In this document: one piece after another, positions 1-10,753 of the stretch | Layout: the number at the start of each line of letters is the position of its first letter | Position numbering within the stretch: the first letter of the stretch is position 1 | DNA from: Ophiocordyceps camponoti-saundersi (nom. inval.) | Lineage: Eukaryota; Ascomycota; Sordariomycetes; Hypocreales; Ophiocordycipitaceae | Length of the DNA stretch: 64,000 nt | Assembly (NCBI GenBank): GCA_003339415.1 | Contig: PDHQ01000126.1 | Location: 4,949 to 68,948, forward strand | Direction: 5' to 3' | Notes under the pieces: model-generated | What the model saw: only the letters and a program-made list of their open reading frames with translations | What the model was told of the DNA's origin: nothing | Databases searched by the model: none | Translations under genes and position numbers: made by a program

Positions 1-648
1 TTTTTATTTCTTTTTTCTTTTTCCCCCCCTCCCCCCTCTTTTTTTTTTTTTTTTTTTTTTTCTTTTTTCCCCCCCCCCCCCCCCCCCCCCCATCACTGTC
101 ATCGTCCGGTGACGCGCGTAACATCTGACTCGAGTACTTTGTCTTCTTCCCTCCCATCTTTCTTACTCCAAGAAAGTCCATGGGGATTTTTGGAAAAGAC
201 GCGCCCGGAAACAAAAGACTCACGTCTCTTTGTCTGATTTTTATATCTCTCAAGTTTCTATCGAAGGGGGGGAAAAAAGATCTCAAAGTGCATGTTTGCC
301 CATTTTTGAGCTCCCTCATTTGCGCGCCTCCTTTTTTTTCCAATGGTGAAGCCGGTAGCAGGTAAAGATTCAGATGGTATATCCGCGTAAATCTCTCCTT
401 CTCTACCGATGAAGAGTGGTGCTTCTTGGTTGGGAAATTTCGACATAGAAGCGGACTGACATAGGGATGAGAGGAATGGGGCGGAAGAGGTAGGCAGGTA
501 GAAGCAAGTGGTATATGTGAATGGGGGCGAGGGAAACATGGTGCGAGGATACAGTACATGGATGGGATATATGTACAACAGGGCGTCGCTGGATGATGCT
601 GATTATCGAAAAGAGATGTGGCAACAGATTTGGGATTCGAAGTGTGAC
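1..648. other. Intergenic, pyrimidine-rich left edge
   Basis: The first ~90 bases are T-rich and then C-rich tracts, the kind of sequence found in fungal promoters and 5' leaders. The remainder up to the DPB4 stop codon holds no reading frame with protein-like composition. It probably contains the DPB4 3' UTR and perhaps part of a neighbour outside the window. Confidence 0.5.
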
Positions 649-1979
649 TCAGTCGCTGTCGTCTCCTTGGAGGGCTTCATCGGCTTCTTGTGTTTCGTCG
701 CCGCTTGCGCCGTTGGCGTGGTTTTCTTGATTGTCATCGTCGTCGTCGTCGTCTTCTTCGTCTTCGTCTTCTTCGACCTCTTCCTCGTCCTCCTCATCCT
801 CCTCTTCTTCTTCCTCTTCATCTTCTTCTTCTCCTCCTCCTTCTTCCTCCTTAGCTTGATCGTGAGGTTGGCCGTCGGCAGAAGGATGCTCGGCGTCGGC
901 ATCTTCCGCGTTCGTTTCTGCATCGGCGGAAGCGGCGGCGGCAGCGGCAGTGGCGACGGAGTTCGGGGGCGACGACCCCTCGAGTCGAGGTCTTTTAGGG
1001 CCACGGTTTCGATCGGGGGGTTCATCGGTAGTGGTGATTGACGAGTCGGGATTTGCATCCTTTGCCGCGCGGACTTTTTGCCGGTAGGAAGAACGTTTTT
1101 CTGTTTGCATCGCGTTGAATTCTGTTTTTCCGGTTTGTTTCTTGGTGAGTGTTTTCCCTTGATGAGACGAAAAAGGGGGATGTGGGAAAAACGCACTGGC
1201 GAATTCGGCCTCGAGGGGTTCCCGCAAAAAGGAGAATTCGGTATCGTCGAGAGCTTTGAAGACGTCGGTGGGTGAGATTGTCTTTTTGCCTGCGTTGGTG
1301 GTGTGTTCGTTTGCGCTGCCACGGACATGGTAAGTTGGAGGAGCAGCATGGCAAAGAGAAGACATATCCGGGGGGGGAACCCTACTGAGAGGCGAGATAG
1401 CTGATGAAGAGGGTGGCGCCCTTGCTCATGGCGAGGATGGCGTTGGCTTGAATCTGGGTATTTGGTGGTAAAACGCCCTTTGCCAGTCTGGTGATGATGG
1501 ATTTGGGAAGAGAGAGGTCCTGTTACGATGAGGTGGGTGAGGTTGTGAGTTGAATGAGCGCCAGGAGACAAAGAGCAGAGGAGAGGAGAGGAGAGGAGAG
1601 ATGGAACCTCGATGGTGACGGCATCTTTACTGCCGTGACGCTTCTCAGCAGAGGAGGAGGAAGGGTGAGATTGGCCGTTTGTAGAAGGGCGGGCTTCATC
1701 TGGACCTTGATCTTGATCTTGTTGGTCTCCTTGTACTTGTTGATGTTGACTTGGCACATTTTCTTCTTGTGCGTCTTTTTCGTCGTCGTCGTCATCGTCG
1801 TCGTCGTCGTCATCATCATCGTCAAACTCGTCGTCGTGGTTGGAGGCAGTGGTGGTAGTCGTGGTAGCGGCGGCGATGGTGTTTGTCGAGGCTGAGGGTT
1901 GCGGTGGTGAAGAGGCGACGACGACGGCGGAGGCGTCGCTTTTCCGCGCGTCGGATCTGCGCGACGTTGGCGGCGGCAT
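649..1979 (-). CDS. DPB4: DNA polymerase epsilon subunit D (histone-fold, Dpb4/POLE3-like)
   Basis: Three exons on the minus strand: 1979-1608, 1519-1386 and 1315-649 (introns 88 and 70 nt), giving 390 aa. The histone fold lies at about residues 121-215. It starts TIEDLSLPKSIITRLAKG, then LPPNTQIQANAILAMSK, and after intron 2 the join restores YLASHANEHTTNAGKKTI and SPTDVFKALDDTEF. This is the family signature of Dpb4/POLE3, which pairs with Dpb3/POLE4 in the polymerase epsilon holoenzyme and, in chromatin remodellers, with ISW2/CHRAC. The N-terminus has an unbroken run of about 14 Asp. The C-terminus is very acidic (long Glu/Asp runs) and ends in a Gln/Asp-rich tail, so the protein is about twice the length of yeast Dpb4. 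The first donor (GTTCCA) is weak, but the reading frame and homology across it are exact. The start MPPPTSRRSDARKSDAS resembles other fungal Dpb4 N-termini. Confidence 0.88.
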
Positions 1980-2901
1980 AGGTATTGCCTGTGAGTGTGT
2001 GTGTGTGTGTGTGCGAGTGCGTCTATGGATAGAGGTGGGTGTATGTATATGTATGCGTGAGTGTCTCTGGTTGATGTGGAACAGATATTGGGGGGGAGGA
2101 AGAGAGAAGGAGAGGAGAGGAGAGGAGAGGAGAGGAGAGGCAAAAATGACTCTGATAAAGGAAAGAGGAGGTTGAGGTTGATATCAAGATAAGAAGAGAA
2201 TGAAAAGGGAAGGGGCGCGTCGAGGCGCGTGGCGTTTAGAAAAATGTGGGAAGGAAGGAGGCAGCGAGTTGCGCATTGAACGAGAAATGTGCGGATAGCA
2301 CGTGATACAGTTATCGGTCTTATTTGTACATACATACAGCCCTTTGACGATGATGCTGATGCTGATACTAAGTTGATAACTAGGTACCTAATAAGGCGGT
2401 TTCGAAGTGAGGAATAGATTTCCGCCATTCAAAATGGAGTAAGTAAGTAAAGAGTACATACATACATGTCAGAGAGCAAGAAAGGAGAAACATGACGTCG
2501 TTTCAGTGAAAAAAAGGACAGAAAGAAAAGACTGAGTCGTGATGAGTCGTGTGAGCGGCCGAGCTTCTTCCTCCTTCACTTCCTCCTCCTGCATACATAC
2601 ATACATACGTATGTATGTACTTCCTTCACCCAGATCCCCCCCCCAATAAGGCCCGCCTTATAAACAACGTATGTAGGTAGGTAGGTATGTTTCGTACATA
2701 CGTACAAGATATCCCTCCCCTCGTCTCCTTCATCAAGAAGGGGGCGGGTGGAACGGGAAAAAAAAAAAGTGAGGAGGGTATGAGGGAAGAAGGGGTATAT
2801 CCATCGCCGACAAAGGGGAAAAAAAAAGAGGCAGACAATAGGAGAGAGAGGGAGAGAGAAATGAGAGAGAGAGAGAGAGAGAGACATATCATCTTCATCT
2901 C
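1980..2901. other. Intergenic between DPB4 promoter and membrane-protein 3' end
   Basis: Contains a short GT repeat near 1997-2012, GAGAG pentamers near 2107-2140, and TACA/GTAT tetranucleotides near 2330, 2460 and 2590-2620. No additional gene is supported. Confidence 0.6.
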
Positions 2902-3936
2902 TCATCCGATGGCTCGTCCAATCTCCGACTTTCTCGGTAACCGTGGCGATAAGCCTCCGAGAAGCATATCCTCGTCAAGAGAGGAACGAGCAGGAGACGA
3001 CGAAGAAGAATTCGACAAGGAAGCGAAATCGTTCGTAGAACAAGGCATGGCATGATCCGCCGATCGGCGCGGTGGTCGATTGTGATGATGACCGTACCAT
3101 TGGTTCTGCTGCTGTTGGTGATAGTGGTGAGGCTGCTGCTGCGGCTGTTGATAATGCTGCTGATGCTGAGACGGATGAGCGGCGCAACTCTTACTACGAC
3201 CATGATGATGATGCCGTGACAATCTCGTCGTGAGCGGAGGAGGAGCCTTAGCCAGACGCGAGGGGTGTCTTCGCGGCTGGCCCACGAAGGCGTCTTCGCC
3301 CTGTATCGCCTCGTCCGTCAAGCCCGGTCTGGCGTTGGGTGCCCTCGCCAGGACGGGCGTAGGCGGCGCGGACGGCATGTCGACGACGCTGCATCGGCGG
3401 GTGGCGACGGCGGACGGGGAGGCAGGGCCGCTGCCGTCTTCGGTCTGGTAGACGATGAGGCTGGCTGGTTTGCGGGACGAGGCCATGGAGGCGTTGGGAC
3501 GGTGGTGCTGTCTTCGAGCGAAGAGGCCATCATCCGTCGTCGGATTCTGTTTCATCGTCTCCGTCTCCGTTATCGTCGGCTCTGTTGTCGTCGTCTTGTT
3601 CTTGTCATTCTTCGTCTGCTTCTTCTTCTTCTTCTTCTTCTTCTCCTTCTTCTTCTCCTCCTTTCCCTTCTTCTTATCCATCATCGCCGACGCCTCCTTC
3701 TTCTCCCCCCCGACCTCGGCTCCGGACCGATCCGTCTTCCACGAGGCAATCTCCTCATCGTCAACCGGAGAGGTGATACCGCGACGGAACAACAAGCGAC
3801 GAAGACGTCGTCGACGCCTCCGCGGAAGCCACCAGCAGACAACGACGATGACGACGGCGATGGCGATGGCTCCTAATGGTACGACCGTTGCCAAGACGAT
3901 GGTCATGGTCGTGCTGCCGACAGCTTGGTCTGCCAT
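2902..3936 (-). CDS. Single-pass membrane protein with basic, low-complexity cytosolic tail (function unknown)
   Basis: Uninterrupted 344-aa frame. I chose the Met of MADQAVGSTT at 3936 rather than the in-frame Met 231 nt upstream, because the extra segment is low-complexity and reads like a leader. Residues ~11-36 form one strong hydrophobic helix (IVLATVVPLGAIAIAVVIVV), followed at once by WWLPRRRRRRLRRLLFRR. That predicts an N-out/C-in type III or signal-anchor topology. The tail has a poly-Lys block, a Thr/Glu stretch, conserved-looking short motifs (SLIVYQTEDGSGPASP, MPSAPPTPVLARAP, GEDAFVGQP, SSPARSSLDEDMLLGG) and a His/Gln-rich segment. I do not recognise a catalytic domain. The short motifs look like those of an uncharacterised Sordariomycete family. 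Scaffold or plasma-membrane adaptor roles are only guesses. Confidence 0.6.
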   Translation of the reverse strand: MADQAVGSTTMTIVLATVVPLGAIAIAVVIVVVCWWLPRRRRRRLRRLLFRRGITSPVDDEEIASWKTDRSGAEVGGEKKEASAMMDKKKGKEEKKKEKKKKKKKKQTKNDKNKTTTTEPTITETETMKQNPTTDDGLFARRQHHRPNASMASSRKPASLIVYQTEDGSGPASPSAVATRRCSVVDMPSAPPTPVLARAPNARPGLTDEAIQGEDAFVGQPRRHPSRLAKAPPPLTTRLSRHHHHGRSKSCAAHPSQHQQHYQQPQQQPHHYHQQQQNQWYGHHHNRPPRRSADHAMPCSTNDFASLSNSSSSSPARSSLDEDMLLGGLSPRLPRKSEIGRAIG

Positions 3937-4637
3937 TTTCTTCTTCTTCTTCTTGTTCTTCGTTCTCAGTTTCTTTGTAGGGTGAACCTCTGCTGCTTCT
4001 CTCGAATACTTCTTCTCCCTGCCATGCGGACTTATACAACACACAAACACACAACTCCTTCTTCCCTCTTCCTCCTCCGTTTCCCCGTTGTTTCCCACAA
4101 GGCAGATGAGCCTTAGATATGAAGACAGCGTATGATGTGATGAAAGGAAAAAGCGAACGTATCCCAAGACGAGAGACGATGGTTATGAACAGAACAACAG
4201 AGAGGAGAGGAGAGATATCTCAAATGGTAGAGCAAAGTAAGAAGTCGTAACACGTCAACTTCAAACCAAGCTTCCCATACAACAGACAGGAGATACAAAA
4301 CAAAAAGAAAAAGGAGTAAGCAAAAATGGGTGAACGCTGAAGATGATGAGAGTAAGAAAAGCAACAAGGAAAGGAGAGGAAAGGAAGAAAGAAAGAAAGG
4401 AAAGGTCAAAGAAAGCTTCTCAGGCCAAGGCAGCTTTCACTTATTTCTCTAAAACCCTCTCCAGCAAGCGCGCCAAGCGAAGCGGTCGCAGCATAAAATA
4501 AGAAAGAAAGAAAGAAAGAAATAATGACTTACAGGAGGTAGCGGAGGAAGGGAAAAAAAAAGGGGGGGGGGGAAGGCGAGGAGAGGAGAGGCGAATCGGA
4601 AGAGGTCAAAACGTCGAAGCTATATAACCAACGCAAG

Positions 4638-4670
4638 CATCCATCCATCCATCCATCCATCCATCCATCC
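4638..4670. repeat. (CCAT)n microsatellite
   Basis: About eight tandem CATC/CCAT tetranucleotide units in the gene-free spacer. Confidence 0.9.
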
Positions 4671-6261
4671 CCTTTCTCTCCCACCCCCCTTCTTCCCCTC
4701 TCCTCCACACCATCATCAACCACGTCAGCAACAAGTACATACAAGTTTTCCCAAAGGGCGAGTGACAAGGGGAAGAGGGCCGAAGAAAAGAAGACGAAGA
4801 AGAAGTATGTTCATACACTGGGCAGGCAGGGTACGGATACAGAGTGAGCGCGCGGGGAAAAGGGGGGGCAAACAAGAAAAAAAGAAGCAAAGATAAAATC
4901 AGGTTCCGTCGCTAGTTCTGTGATAGCATCTTGTCTTGCTGGGGGGGGGCTGAGCGACCGAGCAGCAAGGGAGAGGAGGAGGATGATGATGCTAGAGGAA
5001 GGGGGGGGTCTGTGTGACGCAGGTCCGCGGGCGTTGTCTGCCTATGTATGATCTGTAGACTGTACATGCATGCATACATGTCAGTAGAGGTATGTATGTA
5101 TATGAACGGATGGGATGGGATAAGCATCTCCTTCTAACTCTTTTCTTGCTCACTCTCTCACTAACTCACTCTCTCTCTCTCTCTGTCTCTCACTCTCTCT
5201 CTCTCTCTCTCTCTTACACACCATCTCAGTCGGTACCTATCTGACGTGTAAAAAGTCACCCATTCTTTTTATGTATAGTGGAGAGTATCCGTTAGATAAA
5301 GAAGAAGAAGAAGGAGGAGAAGAAGGGCAGAAGGGAAGAATAAAAATAACTCCCTATAAATAAATACATCCACGTACTAAGAAGATGGGCAACTCTCTCC
5401 ATAATCATGTCATCTCAAACCCCCTCTTATAGATCCAAGAAAGAGCCTGCATTACAGACCTTACCTACCCACTCTTACCCATTCATCTATCTACCTATCT
5501 ATCTATATCCGTAGCAATATACCACGACTGCCTTTCTAAAACACAGACCTCACCTTATTCCCCAAAGCTGACGAAACTGACCGACACGCCATCCACGTAC
5601 ATGATTCGTACAGAGAGAGAGAGAGAGAGAGATAGACCGCGTCATTCAACTCCTGAGCCAAGGCAAAAAAAAAAAAAAGTCGATGCGGTGCAACCAACCC
5701 CCCCTTCCTTGCCTTGCATCTCCTGTCATGATACAGAACACCTACGGACATCTGATTCTGCACATCTGCAATTATTGCATGTAGGGTAGACAGGTATGAA
5801 GACGATTCCCTTCTTCTTCTTCTTTTTCTTCTTCTTCTTCTTCCAATATGATCTTCACATCACATCCAGTATCAAACCCCCCCCCCCATACCCCAAAAAC
5901 AGAGAGTGAACAACACAAATCATTCCAACAATAAACAACAACAGCCCAGAGCCATACTTAAAAAAAGACTCCTGCTTTGAAATCCAACTCTTAAAAACCA
6001 CGTCCATCATCATCATCATCATCCCATCCCATCGCGCTCGGACATACATACATAGGCGCCTCTCCTCCACCCTCCCACCTCGTTTATCGAACCCTTTCAC
6101 CCCCCCGCCCCCCTTTCCTTTCTTTTCTTTTCCTTTATTCCTTTTTCTCGAAAATCTCTCTTGTCAACCAGTCCAAACATTTGCTTTTTTTTCTTCTTGT
6201 GTCCACAGAGGCAGAGGGGGGGGGGGGAAACAAGACTCTAAAACGCAGAGGAGCAAAAGTT

Positions 6262-6310
6262 AGCCCCCAATCACTCGGACCAAGTCTTGTTCGGCCTTGG
6301 CGATTGGGCT
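6262..6310. other. Potential two-part stem-loop
   Basis: AGCCCCCAATC (6262-6272) can pair with GATTGGGCT (6302-6310) with a two-base bulge. Nested inside, CCAAG (6280-6284) pairs with CTTGG (6296-6300). No RNA family was recognised. It could be a structured transcript element or chance. Confidence 0.25.
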
Positions 6311-7730
6311 TCACCGTCTTCTCGCTCGCTCGCTTCCTCTTCTAAGCCCAAGACCCTGCCCCTTCTTCTCTAACCAACTCCTGTTCCTCCTCCTACTTCT
6401 ACATATTCTCTCTCGCCTGTCCCCCATACTCACCAATTGATATACATACCTATGTACACACATACACATGTATCCGTACGTACCATCCCATCCACTTCGT
6501 ACATACTTACTCCGTACATCTTCTCCCCCCTTCCCTACAACAGGTTTCCCCTCTCTCTCCCCTCAAGAATCCCGCTGTCCGTGCCGCGCCATGCAAGGGG
6601 CCGGCGCTCTCAACCCTTGCCAATCCTGCCCCATTGGACGTATGTATGTAAAAAGGTAAAAATTGCATAAAATCCGTACGGATACAGACCAATACAGTAC
6701 AGAGATAGTGCTTATCCAGCTCCTCGCCCTACCTCTGAAACGCGTCCTCCACGACCATGTATGTATGTATGTATGTACATATGTATGTGCTGGCGGCGGG
6801 CGCATCTTCGCGGCCGTTTCCAAACCTTGTTCCTGTTTCAACTTCTGTGCCAACAGTCCTGTACATACATACACACATACAATACAATGCCTTACCAGCT
6901 CCGCCTCCCCGCATCACCTCCGGCATCATCATCATCTCTCTCTTCTTCGGCTCCGCGTGCTCCACTTTTCCCGGCTCCGCTCGACGGTTGTCTCACCGCA
7001 GAAAGAATCCCCATTTTCCCCACCCCCCTGAACACCTCCTCTTCGGCTACCTACCTCTACGTATGTATATCTATCCGTCCTCACCTGTGTTATAACATAA
7101 ACATGCAAATATAACATATGTATGCATTTCTCCGACGGCTATCTGCTTCGGCAAACAGCTGCCCGACGTCGTCCTCGTCCCTCGTCTCCGTACAACGGCC
7201 CTCGTGTCACCTCCCTCCACGGACCGTCAGCACCGTCATCCCTGACAACCCCATCCACCCATGAGAAAGGAGCCATCCCCCCCCCCATGAGACGAAATTA
7301 CGGCACGGCCCGCAGGTCACATCACCCATAGTTACGCCCCATATGTATACCTCACTGACGAGACAAAGCGTCCTAAGAATCCTATTGCCTCCGAAAACTA
7401 TCTTTGCCTACCTGCCTACTACTCCTTTCGCCGTTTGCTATGAAGAAAGAGTCGGGTAATTAACGCATCACGCCGGCGCCCGTCGCCAACGAGGTCACCA
7501 GCCTTGCCGCCTTGCCCCACCTCCGCCCTCTCAAACATACAGCAAGTCTCTCAACGTCATCCATCGTCTCCGTTCCTTGCTCATCAGCCGAGGGGGCCAG
7601 CGTTGTGCGACAAGGCCGTGAAAGCAAGATATCAGTACCAATTAAGATGGTGAATACGATCAAGGAAACGACGCGCACTCCACTCCACAGATCCAACGAG
7701 ACCTGAAGTCGACGACTCGCATCGTCCCGC

Positions 7731-8490
7731 TCAGAGGGCAACGGCGAGGAAACCCAAAGCGGCGGCAAAGGCCACACCGTTGGCAGCAGGAGCCTTGGTC
7801 GGCGGGGCCAGGCCACCCGACCTCGTCGTCGTTACGGCGTTGTTGTTGCCCGGCTGCGAGGCGGTGGGCGACGAGGAACTTGCGGCGGCCGTGCTAGAGC
7901 TGCTGTCGCTACTGCTGTCACCACTGTCTCCCCCGCTGCTGCTGCTGCCGCCGCCCGACCCCTTAGGCGGGGCAGCTTTGCCGCATTGCTTCTGGATGTT
8001 GTTGAGGCAAGACATCTGACCATCGGCATTACCGACGTTTTGCGTGTTGCACTGGCTGAAGAGCGTCTCGCAGATAAACGTGGGGATAGTCTGCGTGTAG
8101 TACTGCAGGCCGGGGGCCGAGTTGTTGGAAGCACAGACGCACTCGTACTCAAGTTTTTCCTGAGAAAGGATTAGCCGACCTAGGTCGCATTACGACGTCG
8201 TACAATTCGAACTCACCTGAGCGCAGCTGTTCTTGCTCGTGTTGTTCTCACAGAGCAGGCCGCAGGTGTTTGTCTGGGCAAGGCACCACACAGCTGCAAT
8301 GAGAATGTTTTGTCAGTATGCAACGTGACCGACGAGAATGAGTGGGTGATGGGAGTTACTGACCTCGCTCCGCGTTGGGGACCGAGTTGGGGTCGATGCG
8401 CATGTCCAGCTCACTCGAGTAGTTGGTGGACGGCGACTGAGCCGAAGCCACGGCAGCCCCAAGGGCAACAACAGTGGTAAAGGCACGCAT
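7731..8490 (-). CDS. Secreted GPI-anchored DUF7707 cysteine-rich protein
   Basis: Three exons: 8490-8364, 8293-8217 and 8159-7731 (introns 70 and 57 nt, donors GTCAGT and GTGAGT), giving 210 aa. Residues 1-17 (MRAFTTVVALGAAVASA) are a clear signal peptide. The mature N-terminal half carries the DUF7707-type pattern: MRIDPNSVPNAERAVWCLAQ, then TCGLLC, CAQEKLEYECVC, QYYTQTIPTFICE and QCNT...CLNNIQKQC. These Cys residues probably form disulfides, and three N-glycosylation sequons are present (NYS, NNT, NNS). Residues ~145-185 are Gly/Ser/Asp- and Ser/Thr-rich. The C-terminus is a small-residue site (APAANG) followed by a hydrophobic tail (VAFAAALGFLAVAL), as expected for GPI attachment. The product is most likely a cell-wall or plasma-membrane surface protein; no enzymatic function is known for the family. 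Confidence 0.85.
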
Positions 8491-9923
8491 TGTCTTGAGC
8501 GTAGCGAGGCGCTGTCAGGATTCCCGTGTGATGTTGAAAGGAGTAGCTAAGCTCTGCTGCGGCACCAGAGAGGGGGGGAAACAGCTTTCAAGACAAGAGA
8601 TTTTGAAAACGACGCGACGATGGTGCAAAGCAAAGCTCCTTTCAGACGGTGGTGGCTTGGTGTAATACTGCGACGGGGTTGAGAAGATGTGTTGGGTGTG
8701 AAGAGATGAGTAAAGAAGAAAACGAAGATGGAGAAGAGGGGAGAGAAGAGGAGGAGGAGGAGGAAGAGGAGGAGGAGGAGGGAAGTGGGTAGAAAAAGGC
8801 GAGAGAGCGAGGCAGAGAGGGAAGAATTTGCGAGGCAGGAGTGGGTAAGTGGAGTGGGTAACAAGCGGGCAGGCAGGCAGGTGGCGGGCAGGTGTGGTGG
8901 GAAAGCGCGAGGGCCTTATTATGAGGTCGCCGGGGGGGGGGGGGGTGGGGGGTGGGAGCTGCAGCATTCGTCCACCTTCCATGTACCGTACCTGGGGTCG
9001 GACGCTTGCGGAGGGTACTGGGCGGGTCGGCGGGGGCCGAGAGACCTGCTAGACAAGTAGCGTCGAGCCTCTACACTGGTGTGGCTGGTACCAGGCTCTT
9101 CTGTCCAGACAGGGTAGCGGGGGATCCACAGGTACGCGATCGGGAACTAGTCGGTACCAACAGGCCCATGGCCGAATAAGGAACGGTCGTCGATGTTGTA
9201 TCGTGCGAATTTCTTGGCTGTTATTTTACGTTACGTCTTCCTTTCACTTCTTTTCTCTTCGTCGAGGCCCCCTGCTGGGGGGTTATCCACTTCATGTCCC
9301 CCAGGTACCTATCCGTACACGTTGTGCTCGTGCCTGCTATTACGGGGTCGATCCCTTCTTCTCCGGGGTTGTTGTCGTCAGCCAAGCAAGCACCCTGCCC
9401 GCCTGACGACGGAAGCTCTTATCGTCCCAGCCAAGAACGTGTCGAGGCATTCAACCAAGAGCACCAAGCATTCCTCATCTAGGAACCTTTTTTTTTCATT
9501 ATACCAAGATTCCATCCTATCACCTTTACTGCCTTGCTTTTGCAGCGAATATGCCTTTTTTTCCTTCTTCCTGCAAGGATACATACATATGTACATACAG
9601 TATTCTAATAACGTCCGTAGAGAGTGAGTGAGAAGAGAGAGAGATAGTGCGTGTGCGTGTCTGTGAGGCCAAAATCGCCCCACACAAGCAACCACCGGCC
9701 TGCTTTTCCCATCTCGGCACTGCGTCACGCAAACATGGCAAAGTCGTCCGGCGTATTCGCACACAAATACAGTGCACGGAGTGTATCCGTACATAAGTGC
9801 CTGGTACGCGCACACACAACAGCACTTGAAGCGTCCTCCCCTGGCTTGGCCATTCGATAGCCTGTTGTCTAGGGCGGCGCCGGCCGAAGGCGCCGCGAGA
9901 AATGACTCCGGAAGCGTACCGCA
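8491..9923. other. Intergenic: DUF7707 promoter and spacer up to TIR element
   Basis: Contains a purine-rich GGA/GAA tract at about 8725-8830 and a poly-G run at about 8932-8950, next to scattered TACA/GTAC words. No gene is supported. Weak frames on either strand lack protein-like composition. Confidence 0.55.
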
Positions 9924-9931
9924 TTGTCCAT
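9924..9931. repeat. 8-bp target-site duplication, left copy
   Basis: TTGTCCAT directly abuts the left terminal inverted repeat. The identical octamer abuts the right one at 10377-10384. Confidence 0.85.
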
Positions 9932-9977
9932 GAGTATTCATATTTGCCACGGCACCTATTCCTATTAGACACGACAT
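9932..9977. repeat. Terminal inverted repeat, left arm (46 bp)
   Basis: Exact reverse complement of 10331-10376. Confidence 0.92.
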
Positions 9978-10330
9978 CACTAAAATAAGCGGTACGTACC
10001 TGATTAGTAAGATCTTTTTCTTACCCGGTATAAAGTCGTAGGAAATCTAAAGTTACTAGTAATCTATAGGTATCTATCTTTTCTACCTACCTCTGCCCGC
10101 CTTTATTCTTTTTTTTACCTGCCTTAGCTTCCTATACCTTCCTAGGCTACCTTTACCTATTTCTGCCGTTTTTACTAGGTAAAAAACGCAAAGCGCGCGC
10201 GCGTAGGTGAGTAAGAAGATAAGTACTTACGGACTACGAGTGACGTTCTATCTTGTACTAGCATTATATCGCGTAGTAGGGCGGCCCGAAAAATGCCTTA
10301 GTAATTAGGTACGTATCCCTAAATCTGGGA

Positions 10331-10376
10331 ATGTCGTGTCTAATAGGAATAGGTGCCGTGGCAAATATGAATACTC
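10331..10376. repeat. Terminal inverted repeat, right arm (46 bp)
   Basis: Exact reverse complement of 9932-9977. Confidence 0.92.
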
Positions 10377-10384
10377 TTGTCCAT
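10377..10384. repeat. 8-bp target-site duplication, right copy
   Basis: TTGTCCAT, identical to 9924-9931. Confidence 0.85.
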
Positions 10385-10577
10385 TCAGACAGCATGTGCT
10401 CTTCAAATCGTGCTACTTCAGGCAGCTACCGTACATACACGTGCATGAATCTACGGCCCGTTCCCCAGGCGGATCACTGCACAAAGGATAACTGCAGGCT
10501 GGAGGGTAAAGGTATTACTCCGACGGCTGATCCTTACACACATTGAAGACACTGCGAGTTTGTATACATGTACATAC

Positions 10578-10582
10578 ATATG
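10578..10582. repeat. 5-bp target-site duplication of copia element, left
   Basis: ATATG immediately outside the left LTR. The same pentamer occurs at 15893-15897 outside the right LTR. Five bp is the usual Ty1/copia value. Confidence 0.8.
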
Positions 10583-10745
10583 TATTGAGGCACGCACGCT
10601 GTCACGGATCGGGCAGTGATATTGCTGATGCTAAGTCTAACTCTAGTGGCCCCTCCATACTAGTTTGGTGTGTCTAACACACTGACCTGACCGGGCTCAA
10701 GCCCTGAGTAGGGCATAGCCTAGACACAGGGTGTGTTATATAACA
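10583..10745 (-). repeat. 3' LTR (left) of copia element
   Basis: 163 bp, aligned without gaps to the right LTR at 15730-15892. Eight differences are visible. All are transitions between CA/TG and TA; five of the eight put TA in this copy (including TTATATAACA for TCACACAACA at the outer end of the minus-strand LTR start). Confidence 0.9.
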
Positions 10746-10753
10746 CCGCCCCT
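10746..10753 (-). other. Polypurine tract
   Basis: On the minus strand AGGGGCGG lies directly upstream of the 3' LTR start, the expected position for plus-strand DNA priming. Confidence 0.55.

Larger units (their letters stand above)
3937..7730. other. Gene-free spacer, simple repeats
   Basis: About 3.8 kb without a credible gene. It holds CT/GA tracts (for example around 5160-5215), CCAT repeats at 4638-4670, CTT runs near 5815-5845, poly-G/C runs, and clusters of TACA/TGTA and TCCGTA words at 6440-6520, 6670-6780 and 7060-7110. A potential stem-loop at 6262-6310 is listed separately. The segment 7440-7730 is probably the 3' UTR of the DUF7707 gene. Confidence 0.55.
9932..10376. mobile_element. 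Non-autonomous TIR DNA transposon (MITE-like, 8-bp TSD)
   Basis: A 445-bp element bounded by perfect 46-bp terminal inverted repeats at 9932-9977 and 10331-10376. The outer ends read GAGTATTCATATTTGCC, and the TIRs are flanked by the 8-bp direct repeat TTGTCCAT. The interior (about 350 bp) is AT-rich, full of TA steps (CTACCT, GTACTTAC), and encodes nothing, so it must be moved in trans. An 8-bp duplication is typical of the hAT superfamily (P-type elements also give 8 bp), but the ends do not match the usual CAGGG/TAGNG hAT start, so superfamily assignment is tentative. The perfect arm pairing suggests recent insertion or conversion. Confidence 0.82.

Noticed and set aside
603..1979. Single 458-codon minus-strand frame read straight through at the DPB4 locus
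   Set aside because: It runs through both introns and shifts frame after the histone fold starts. The spliced model restores the conserved domain and this one does not.
9378..9980. 200-codon minus-strand frame beginning MMSCLIGIGAVANMN, and its partner at 10331-10546
   Set aside because: Both begin inside the terminal inverted repeats, which is why they share the same first residues. They are not genes.
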